Shown here: positions 1-5,650 of the stretch, in pieces | How the letters are laid out: the number at the start of each line of letters is the position of its first letter | Numbering within the stretch: position 1 is the stretch's first letter | DNA from: Candidatus Acetothermia bacterium | Lineage (GTDB): Bacteria; Bipolaricaulota; Bipolaricaulia; UBA7950; UBA9294 | DNA length: 7,327 nucleotides | Reading direction: 5' to 3' | NCBI GenBank assembly: GCA_003545155.1 | Contig: DQCH01000056.1 | Coordinates: 1,916-9,242, forward strand | The notes under the pieces: model-generated | What the model was told of the DNA's origin: nothing | Databases searched by the model: none | Seen by the model: the letters and a program-made list of their open reading frames with translations, nothing else | Translations under genes and position numbers: made by a program

Positions 1-82
1 ATCCAGTGGTTCGTTCGTGGACACGGGCCTTCGTGGTGTGACGTGATGTTAGTAATATCCCAACCGCTTGCGGCGGGGTAGT

Positions 83-1333
83 TCATTGACGGGGTGGGCT
101 ATCAAGCCAGGGAGTAAACTCAATCCCATCGCTCACCTCATCGCCTTCACCTTCGGGATTGAGATCGGGATGATACGGGCCGCTCACGTATCCCCACCAG
201 TTCCACCGGGCATCGACAGTGCCCTGCGCAGGGATTTTTTGCTCCAGCCCGAACCGTGCATTATCGTAGATCCGGTTGAAGCGAAGGGTTGTCCCAGGAG
301 ATGCGCTCACTCCGATCCGATTCCTCCAGATATCGTTTCCCACGATGAGGTTCTCCCCGGATGTGTCGACCCCGATTCCAGGGGTGTTGTAGACGAGATT
401 ACGTTCCACCACATTCCCGTCGCCGAGAATAAACAGGGCCACCTCCATCACGCCCTCCCCGTCGAGCCGGTTGTCGCGGATGAGGTTGCGCGCTCCGTTC
501 ACCTGGAAGACATATTCCCCTTCGCCGATTGCCGTAAAGTCGTTCTCCAGGACCAGATTGCCGTTCCCCTCGATCGACCCTCCACGCCCTTGATTGCGGC
601 GAAGGACGTTGCCATCGGAGCCCTTCAAGTAGAAGCCCCCGTAGACTCCCGTGAAGCGGTTCTCCTCGAGGAGGTTCCCCGAGGAATCGAGGAGACCGAT
701 CCCGACGTAAGCGCCGAGGACCTCGTTCCCGGAGAGGGTGTTTCCGCTCGCCCGATCCAGCCGGATCGCAACGCCAAGGTTGCCATCGATCCGGTTCTCG
801 ATCACCCGGCTCTCCTCTGCCTCGATGAGGACGATCCCCTCCTTGGCCGACCCTTGCAGCACGTTCCCGCGCACGAGGGCGTCCCTCGTCTGATTCAACC
901 GGATGAGGGTCTCGGTATGGTAAAACCAACCGCTGAGGGTGTTCCATTGGAGTCGAACCCCATTGGCTCTCTCGACCGCGATCCTCACCGAGCCGCTCTG
1001 GACCGTGAACCCGGAGAACTGGACCCCATCGGCCTGAATGGTTACAACGACTTCGGCTCCACCCCCGTCAATGACCACGCAGTCCCCAGGGACATAGATA
1101 TGGAGGTCAGCGGTGCTAATAGTCAGTGTCTCCTGATAAGGGCTCCCGCTCGCCTGTACCTCGATCGTATCTCCCGGCGCGGCGGCATCGATCGCCGCCT
1201 GGATCGAGGTGTAGTCGTAGTCCGAAGGACCGACGGTGATCGTCCCTGGGGTTGCTGAGGCGATGCTGGCCCAAAGCGTCATAACCAACGCCAATATCAC
1301 CAAATTCCTTCCTACGTTGAACCTCATACTCAT
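83..1333 (-). CDS. Secreted right-handed parallel beta-helix protein, NosD-like (copy A)
   Basis: Predicted exported beta-helix protein of 416 residues; ligand or substrate unknown. Residues 1-27 form a signal peptide (Arg4 and Arg9, hydrophobic 11-21, likely cleavage after Ala25-Ser-Ala27). Next comes the entry motif ITVGPSDYDYTSIQAAID (about residues 31-48) that commonly opens NosD/PbH1-type proteins, then roughly ten coils of 20-25 residues with recurring N-x-(I/L/V) and G-(I/V)-G patterns, such as GNLLEENRFTG and GENLIVGNDIWRN. The C-terminus has a NWWG...SGP...NP.G.GD.VSD...F.PWL cap (residues about 378-410), often seen at the end of such helices. No lyase or hydrolase catalytic signature is recognisable, so an enzymatic role is not claimed. 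The start at 1333 is preferred over the ATG at 1327 because the Shine-Dalgarno site is better spaced. It is paralogous to the gene at 5651-6793 in its N-terminal part. A 336-base gap separates it from the upstream binding-protein gene, so it may be transcribed separately. Confidence 0.9.
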   Translation of the reverse strand: MSMRFNVGRNLVILALVMTLWASIASATPGTITVGPSDYDYTSIQAAIDAAAPGDTIEVQASGSPYQETLTISTADLHIYVPGDCVVIDGGGAEVVVTIQADGVQFSGFTVQSGSVRIAVERANGVRLQWNTLSGWFYHTETLIRLNQTRDALVRGNVLQGSAKEGIVLIEAEESRVIENRIDGNLGVAIRLDRASGNTLSGNEVLGAYVGIGLLDSSGNLLEENRFTGVYGGFYLKGSDGNVLRRNQGRGGSIEGNGNLVLENDFTAIGEGEYVFQVNGARNLIRDNRLDGEGVMEVALFILGDGNVVERNLVYNTPGIGVDTSGENLIVGNDIWRNRIGVSASPGTTLRFNRIYDNARFGLEQKIPAQGTVDARWNWWGYVSGPYHPDLNPEGEGDEVSDGIEFTPWLDSPPRQ

Positions 1334-1342
1334 CGTTTTGAT

Positions 1343-1350
1343 ACCTCCTT
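1343..1350 (-). promoter_or_regulatory. Shine-Dalgarno site of beta-helix gene A
   Basis: AAGGAGGT on the minus strand, 9 bases before the ATG at 1333. A second in-frame ATG at 1327 would be 15 bases away, so the first ATG is chosen. Confidence 0.8.
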
Positions 1351-1385
1351 GGTTAATTGGTTTTTTTGCACATTTCTTTCTCTCA

Positions 1386-1404
1386 TTGCCGTTAGTTTAG
1401 GCAA
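1386..1404. repeat. Inverted repeat TTGCC-N9-GGCAA upstream of beta-helix A
   Basis: Two perfect 5-base arms (1386-1390 and 1400-1404) separated by nine AT-rich bases, about 53 bases upstream of the start codon. The shape suits a small operator or a weak hairpin; the role is unknown. Confidence 0.4.
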
Positions 1405-1416
1405 GAGTTCCACTTT

Positions 1417-1426
1417 CTCCGCGGAG
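1417..1426. repeat. 10-base perfect palindrome CTCCGCGGAG
   Basis: Self-complementary 10-mer about 84 bases upstream of the beta-helix A start codon, in otherwise AT-rich sequence. A possible protein-binding site, but chance is not excluded. Confidence 0.35.
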
Positions 1427-1528
1427 GACAAGTTTTCAATCTTTCATGGCAATAACCAGCTTCATAGATTCACGGAAGCTTCCCTTTGAGCCGCCAATGG
1501 AGGACAGTATTTGCTCTACCCAGCCCAA

Positions 1529-1632
1529 CCCCAGAAGAGGGGCAAGAGATGCAAAAGACAAGGTTTGACCCCTTGCCCTTGCGAAGTCCGCTTTCGGCGT
1601 GTACGCAACGCTTGGGAAGCGAGCCATTCGCT
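1529..1632. repeat. Cluster of inverted repeats with a REP/IS200-like motif
   Basis: Seen directly: CCCC/GGGG arms (1529-1532, 1539-1542); GGCAAG/CTTGCC (1541-1546, 1572-1577) nesting CAAGG/CCTTG (1559-1563, 1571-1575); CGCTT-GGG-AAGCG (1609-1621); AGCGA-GCCAT-TCGCT (1618-1632). The last two overlap and cannot form together. The stretch GCAAAAGACAAGG...TGACCCC (1551-1572) resembles a motif (TGCAA...CAAGG..TGACCCC) that I associate with solo palindromic units of REP/IS200-type single-strand transposition. That link is from memory and untested. No transposase is present. It could be a degraded non-autonomous repeat inserted after SBP-A. Confidence 0.45.
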
Positions 1633-1669
1633 GTTTTTCTTGCCGTATGCTTCACTCACGAACTCTCTA

Positions 1670-3280
1670 TTACTCCACCCACACATTGTGGTACGGGTCA
1701 CACAGGTGAATGCCTCCGAGCGGGTCGATCCGGAAGCCGTGCACCCGTGTGCGCACGCCCTTCGTCTCGATGAGGTGATAGAGCGGAATGTGGACGTACT
1801 CCTCAAAACAGAGGCGCTGCGCTTCGACGTAGAGCCGCTCGCGCTTCTCCTGGTCGAGCGTCGTATCTGCGGTAGAGATCAGGTAGTCTACCTCGGGGTT
1901 CCTGTAGAACGAGAAGTTGTCCGCCGCTCCAACAACGGCGTTATCGGAGTGGAGCAGGTAGTAGAGGAAGTCGTGCGGGTCAGGACCACCGCTCCAACCG
2001 ATGATCCCCTGGTCGAAGTCCTCCCCGAGCGGATCCGCCTCGGAGCGGTTGATCAGGTCGAGGTAGGGGCCCCAATCAAGCGATTGCACCCTGGCGTCAA
2101 GCCCATTCTCCTTGAGGCTTTCGGCGATGATCGTCGCCAGTTGCGTGCGGCGCGGATCGAGCGGGCAGTAGATCGTCGTTTCATAGTCTTCGGAGATGAC
2201 CCCCTCGGCCTTCAATTGAGAGAAGAGCCAGTTGGCCTGAATATCGTCCTCCTCAAGGGCGATGTCGTATGCCAGGTAATCCCTGTCGTTCGCCCACAGC
2301 GCCGGCGGGATGCACCCGTAGGCTCTGATGCCGGTCAACCCCTGGAAGATGGCGTAGATCGCTTCATCCATATCGATCGACATGCCAACCGCCTCACGGT
2401 AGCGGATGTCGTTTCCTGGCGCATGCTGCAGGTTGAAGAAGAGGTAGAAGTAGGAGAGGTCTGGGCATTGCCACACGTCCACGTTCGGGTTCGCCTGAAA
2501 GCGCGGGATGTCCTGGAACGGCATGTTATCGGCAATGTCGATCGCGCCGGTCTCAAGCTGGCCCATCATGACTGACAGCGTCGGGATCGGACGGTAGATG
2601 GCCCGGTCGAGGTTCGGATAGACGAGCCAGTAGTCCTCGTTTCGCTCAAGCACGATCTCCGTTCCGACGATCCACCGCACGAATTTGTACGGTCCACTGC
2701 CGATCGGGTTCAGGTTGAATTTTTCGTCTCCCATCTCAAGCACCGTATCCTTGGGGACGATCGCCAGGTTCAATGCGGAGAAGAGCGGTGCGTAGGGAGC
2801 GTACTCCGCCTTGACGAGAATGTCCACCGTGGAGCTGTTAACTACAATCGCTTCCTGCATCCAGGAAAGCGCCCAACAATTGGGAGAGTCGTTCTCAGGA
2901 TCAACGATCGAGTTGAGGGTGAACGCCACGTCCTCCGCAGTCAGGTCTTCACCATTATGGAACTTGATTCCTTGGTTCAGATAGAACCGAATCTGTTTGT
3001 CGCTGACGACGTTCCATGACTTTGCAACATAAGGCCGTGGCTCCAACGTCTCCGGATCGAGGGCGATCAGGTCGTCGAAGACCTCACCGATCACATACCA
3101 ATCGTAGATAGAGTCCGAGATCCTCGGATCGAGGTCCCTGAACGTCTGGCTGACCCCGATGACCAAAGTGCCGCCAACGGACGCCTCCGGGGTCTCAGGG
3201 ACATCCGTCTCAGAGACCGCCCATACTCCGAACACCAACAGACCAACAATCAGTCCTATCACTACTCGTCTTGTTAGCAT
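1670..3280 (-). CDS. ABC transporter solute-binding protein, family 5 (DppA/OppA-like), SBP-A
   Basis: Periplasmic solute receptor of 536 residues, the usual length for the SBP_bac_5 family that delivers oligopeptides, nickel or some sugars to an ABC importer. Residues 1-21 form a signal peptide (Arg4-Arg5, hydrophobic 6-19, likely cleavage after Val-Trp-Ala21). There is no lipobox cysteine, so a soluble periplasmic protein is expected. Family hallmarks: GGTLVIGVS (36-44), the signature KFHNGEDLTAEDVAFTLNS (106-124), and GSGPYKF (194-200) followed by ERNEDYWL. The ligand cannot be read from sequence. AAGGAGG at 3287-3293 lies 6 bases before the ATG, supporting this start. It is a paralogue of the gene at 3988-5598: about 90% identical in residues 36-224, about two thirds in 225-380, and about 87% after that (hand counts). 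The stop is TAA directly followed in frame by TAG. No permease or ATPase lies in the window. Confidence 0.96.
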   Translation of the reverse strand: MLTRRVVIGLIVGLLVFGVWAVSETDVPETPEASVGGTLVIGVSQTFRDLDPRISDSIYDWYVIGEVFDDLIALDPETLEPRPYVAKSWNVVSDKQIRFYLNQGIKFHNGEDLTAEDVAFTLNSIVDPENDSPNCWALSWMQEAIVVNSSTVDILVKAEYAPYAPLFSALNLAIVPKDTVLEMGDEKFNLNPIGSGPYKFVRWIVGTEIVLERNEDYWLVYPNLDRAIYRPIPTLSVMMGQLETGAIDIADNMPFQDIPRFQANPNVDVWQCPDLSYFYLFFNLQHAPGNDIRYREAVGMSIDMDEAIYAIFQGLTGIRAYGCIPPALWANDRDYLAYDIALEEDDIQANWLFSQLKAEGVISEDYETTIYCPLDPRRTQLATIIAESLKENGLDARVQSLDWGPYLDLINRSEADPLGEDFDQGIIGWSGGPDPHDFLYYLLHSDNAVVGAADNFSFYRNPEVDYLISTADTTLDQEKRERLYVEAQRLCFEEYVHIPLYHLIETKGVRTRVHGFRIDPLGGIHLCDPYHNVWVE

Positions 3281-3351
3281 CTGCAGCCTCCTTGCTAATG
3301 AGCTTTAATCACCTCTATTGCACCGTCCAACGATGGATTGAACAGCAGCCA

Positions 3352-3924
3352 CTACTCTCCGTTAAAGATTAGACTCGAATACCCAAAACCAAGCTTCAAC
3401 TCCTTTGCTTTTTCGGCTAATCCTTGCAGGATGTTGGCGTAACGATAGTTGAGTGTGTCGGGCACAACGTTCGCAAAACCCATCCCTACAAGGATTGCGT
3501 TGACCATCAAGTACCCTTCGGCGTCCAGGTACGCGTATGCAAACAACCGATGCTCGTCGTCCCAATGGGCTAGATCGAGTTCCAGATAGACTGTCTTTCC
3601 TGCGACCAACAATTCATTGAAGGGAGATGCCTTTTCGGGCACGGTGATGCCGATGTAACGGACCTGTACCTGCTCTCCTACATCAACTGGACACCAGTCG
3701 GGGAAACGAAAGGCACTGGTAATCTTCCCTTGCGCGTCTATCATAACGATGACCTGATCACCGGTGATGGCGACGACCTCAACGTCTATCGTCTCCCCGT
3801 CGACTACGTTTGACACCGTTGCCGTGATGATTGGAGCAGGATAGGGCGGCAACCCGAAAGTCAAAGAGGAACTCACTCCCATTACCAGCAATATTCCGAT
3901 AAGCAGTACCGCAAAACGTTTCAT
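3352..3924 (-). CDS. Exported staphylococcal-nuclease-fold protein, probably catalytically altered
   Basis: Small protein of 190 residues with a signal peptide or N-terminal anchor (Lys2-Arg3, hydrophobic 4-23; cleavage point unclear) and one SNase-homologous domain (about 34-178). The alignment is clear: DGET (42-45) matches the DGDT loop, QVRYIGITVPEKASP (87-101) the R-L-L-L-V-D-T-P-E strand, GKTVYLELD (109-117), HRLFAYAYL (125-133) and LMVNAILVGMGFANV (139-153). Compared with Staphylococcus aureus nuclease, Arg35, Glu43 and Arg87 are kept (Arg89, Glu97, Arg126), but calcium ligand Asp21 is Glu44 and Asp40 is Thr94. About 31 extra residues lie between the DGET loop and Arg89. Calcium-dependent nuclease activity is therefore doubtful; a binding role is possible. 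The gene lies between the two binding-protein genes, 63 bases after SBP-B and 71 before SBP-A. Its Shine-Dalgarno site is weaker (AGAGGTGA, 3931-3938). Confidence 0.85.
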   Translation of the reverse strand: MKRFAVLLIGILLVMGVSSSLTFGLPPYPAPIITATVSNVVDGETIDVEVVAITGDQVIVMIDAQGKITSAFRFPDWCPVDVGEQVQVRYIGITVPEKASPFNELLVAGKTVYLELDLAHWDDEHRLFAYAYLDAEGYLMVNAILVGMGFANVVPDTLNYRYANILQGLAEKAKELKLGFGYSSLIFNGE

Positions 3925-3930
3925 TGTTTT

Positions 3931-3938
3931 TCACCTCT
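3931..3938 (-). promoter_or_regulatory. Shine-Dalgarno site of the SNase-like gene
   Basis: AGAGGTGA, 6 bases before the ATG at 3924. It lacks the AAGGAGG core found before the four neighbouring genes whose starts are visible, so lower translation is possible. Confidence 0.65.
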
Positions 3939-3987
3939 TTTATGCGATTTGTGTTTTTACTGTACCAATGTTTCACTCACGAGCCTC

Positions 3988-5598
3988 CTATTCCTTCACC
4001 CACACATTGTGATATGAATCACACAGGTGGATACCTCCGCGCGGGTCGATCCGGAACCCGTGCACCCGCGTGCGCACGCCCTTTGTCTCGATGAGGTGAT
4101 AGAGCGGAATATGGACGTACTCGTGGCAGCAGATCCGCTGCGCTTCGACGTAGAGCCGCTCGCGCTCCATCTGGTCGAGCGTTGTATCTGCCGCGTGGAT
4201 CAACGCATCTGCGTCCGGATTCATGTAGAACGAGAGATTCTCCGCCGCTCCAACAACGGCGTTATCGGAGTGGAGCAGGTAGTAGAGGAAGTCGTGCGGG
4301 TCAGGACCACCGCTCCAACCGATGATCCCCTGATCGAAGTCCTCCCCGAGCGGATCTGCCTCGGAGTGGCGAACCAGGTCGAGATAGGGCCCCCAGTCGA
4401 GCGGCTGCACCCTGGCGTCAAGCCCATTCTCCTTGAGGCTTTCGGCGATGATCGTTGCCAGTTGCGTGCGGCGCGGATCGAGCGGAGAGTAAACCGTCGT
4501 TTGATAATCATCGGGAATGACCCCTTGGGCCTTTAATTGGATAAACAGTTGCTTGGCTCGCACGTCGTTCTCGCTGAGTGCGACGTTGGTCTCCAAGTAC
4601 TGGCTATCGTTTGCCCACAACGCGGGTGGGATACACCCGTAGGCTCTGATACCTGTCAGATCCTGGAAGATATCGTAGATCGCCGTGTCCATATTGACCG
4701 ACAGGTAGACCGCCTTGCGGTAGCGGATATCGTTTGACGGTGGGTGTGACATGTTAAAGAAGAGGTAGAAGTAGGAGAGGCTTGCACATTGAAGAACATT
4801 GACGCTATCCATTGCCTTAAACCTAGCTATGTCTTGTGCTGGTATGTTGTCAGCAATGTCGACTCCACCGGCTTCCAGTTCGAGCATCATTGTGGCGAGC
4901 GTCGGGATCGGGCGGTAGATCACCTTGTCCAGGTTTGGGTAGACAAGCCAATAGTCTTCGTTTCGCTCGAGGGTGATGTGATCACCAGTGATCCACTCCA
5001 CGAACTTGTACGGTCCACTGCCGACCGGGTTCAGGTTAAACTTTTCGTCTCCCATCTCAAGCACCGTGTCCTTGGGAACGATCGCCAGGTTCAATGCGGA
5101 GAAGAGCGGTGCGTAGGGAGCATACTCCGCCTTGACGAGAATGTCCACCGTGGAGCTGTTGACTACAATCGCTTCCTGCATCCAGATCAGTTCGGTCTGG
5201 TTAGGCGAGGCATTCGCCGGATCAACGATCGAGTTGAGGGTGAACGCCACGTCCTCCGCAGTCAGGTCCTCACCGTTATGGAACCTGATCCCCTGGTTAA
5301 GGTAGAAGCGGATCTGTTTATCGCTGACGACGTCCCACGACTTCGCTACATAGGGACGCGGCTCCAACGTCTCTGGATCGAGGGCGATCAGGTCGTCGAA
5401 GACCTCACCCGTGACATACCCGTCGTAAAAAGAGTTCGAGATCCTCGGGTCAAGGTCCCAAAACGTCTGGCTGACCCCGATCACCAGTGTTCCACCGGTT
5501 TTTGCCCCTGGGGTATTGAGGATCACTGTATCGGCAACCGCCACAAACCCAAACAACGCTAAACCAACACCTAACCATGCTGCTATTCTTGTCAGCAT
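3988..5598 (-). CDS. ABC transporter solute-binding protein, family 5 (DppA/OppA-like), SBP-B
   Basis: Paralogue of SBP-A, also 536 residues from the chosen start. The signal peptide is residues 1-22 (Arg4, hydrophobic 5-19, likely cleavage after Ala20-Val-Ala22), without a lipobox cysteine. It has the same family 5 hallmarks: GGTLVIGVS, the FHNGEDLTAEDVAFTLNS signature, GSGPYKF and ERNEDYWL. A GTG at 5601 directly precedes the ATG at 5598. The ATG is preferred because it aligns with the MLTR start of SBP-A and lies 7 bases from the AAGGAGG core, against 4 for the GTG. Differences from SBP-A concentrate in the middle third, which in this family helps build the ligand cleft, so a different ligand range is plausible but inferred. 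The protein ends ...WVKE with TAG, one residue further than SBP-A. It follows beta-helix B by about 52 bases and precedes the SNase-like gene by 63, consistent with co-transcription. Confidence 0.96.
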   Translation of the reverse strand: MLTRIAAWLGVGLALFGFVAVADTVILNTPGAKTGGTLVIGVSQTFWDLDPRISNSFYDGYVTGEVFDDLIALDPETLEPRPYVAKSWDVVSDKQIRFYLNQGIRFHNGEDLTAEDVAFTLNSIVDPANASPNQTELIWMQEAIVVNSSTVDILVKAEYAPYAPLFSALNLAIVPKDTVLEMGDEKFNLNPVGSGPYKFVEWITGDHITLERNEDYWLVYPNLDKVIYRPIPTLATMMLELEAGGVDIADNIPAQDIARFKAMDSVNVLQCASLSYFYLFFNMSHPPSNDIRYRKAVYLSVNMDTAIYDIFQDLTGIRAYGCIPPALWANDSQYLETNVALSENDVRAKQLFIQLKAQGVIPDDYQTTVYSPLDPRRTQLATIIAESLKENGLDARVQPLDWGPYLDLVRHSEADPLGEDFDQGIIGWSGGPDPHDFLYYLLHSDNAVVGAAENLSFYMNPDADALIHAADTTLDQMERERLYVEAQRICCHEYVHIPLYHLIETKGVRTRVHGFRIDPRGGIHLCDSYHNVWVKE

Positions 5599-5604
5599 CA
5601 CTTG

Positions 5605-5612
5605 ACCTCCTT
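5605..5612 (-). promoter_or_regulatory. Shine-Dalgarno site of SBP-B, within alternative hairpins
   Basis: AAGGAGGT on the minus strand. It decides for ATG 5598 over GTG 5601. The transcript can form either TCCTT-GAAT-AAGGA, which pairs part of the site, or CTTGA-N9-TCAAG, which leaves the whole site in a 9-base loop. The two exclude each other. Confidence 0.6.
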
Positions 5613-5650
5613 ATTCAAGGAATGGCACTCTTTTCCGCGAACATCTTTCC

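Larger units (their letters stand above)
1334..1669. other. 336-base gene-free gap between SBP-A and beta-helix A
   Basis: No convincing gene is present. Reading in the direction of transcription (descending coordinates), it holds: a short stretch resembling the 3' flank of the paralogous SBP-B gene (about 1631-1669); a segment dense in inverted repeats (about 1529-1632); the 10-base palindromes GGAAGCTTCC (1474-1483) and CTCCGCGGAG (1417-1426); an inverted repeat TTGCC-N9-GGCAA (1386-1404); and the Shine-Dalgarno site of the next gene. I looked for a -35/-10 pair and for a stem followed by a U-run on the minus strand and found neither convincingly, although the length suggests that a transcription unit ends or starts here. 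Confidence 0.7.

Noticed and set aside
64..73. Small inverted repeat CCGC-TT-GCGG downstream of beta-helix A as terminator
   Set aside because: The stem is 4 bases with a 2-base loop and no T-run follows on the minus strand. Nothing else is recognised in positions 1-82.
662..673. 12-base palindrome CTCCTCGAGGAG inside beta-helix A
   Set aside because: It encodes Leu-Leu-Glu-Glu with common codons (CTC CTC GAG GAG), which is self-complementary by nature; no regulatory role is needed.
68..1258. Long open frame of 396 codons on the plus strand, antisense to beta-helix A
   Set aside because: It mirrors the codon pattern of the minus-strand gene, has no Shine-Dalgarno site, and shows no family motif, whereas the minus frame has a signal peptide and clear beta-helix repeats.
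1436..1627. Possible 63-codon minus-strand gene in the long gap
   Set aside because: There is no Shine-Dalgarno site before its ATG, it lies across the inverted-repeat segment, and two overlapping frames are open there, as expected for non-coding repeat sequence.
1618..1640. Hairpin AGCGA-GCCAT-TCGCT followed by GTTTTTC, looking like a plus-strand terminator
   Set aside because: No plus-strand gene precedes it, the stem is only 5 bases, and on the minus strand the T-run is missing on the needed side, so it cannot be called the SBP-A terminator.
1511..2575. 354-codon plus-strand frame antisense to SBP-A, with similar frames opposite SBP-B at 4027-4536 and 4789-5562
   Set aside because: Similar antisense frames appear in both paralogues because the coding strands are alike; the translations are Arg/Val/Asp-rich without recognisable domains.
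5599..5601. GTG as start codon of SBP-B (and GTG 6794-6796 for beta-helix B)
   Set aside because: Both lie only 3-4 bases from the Shine-Dalgarno core, whereas the next ATG codons have normal spacing, and for SBP-B the ATG aligns with the SBP-A start.
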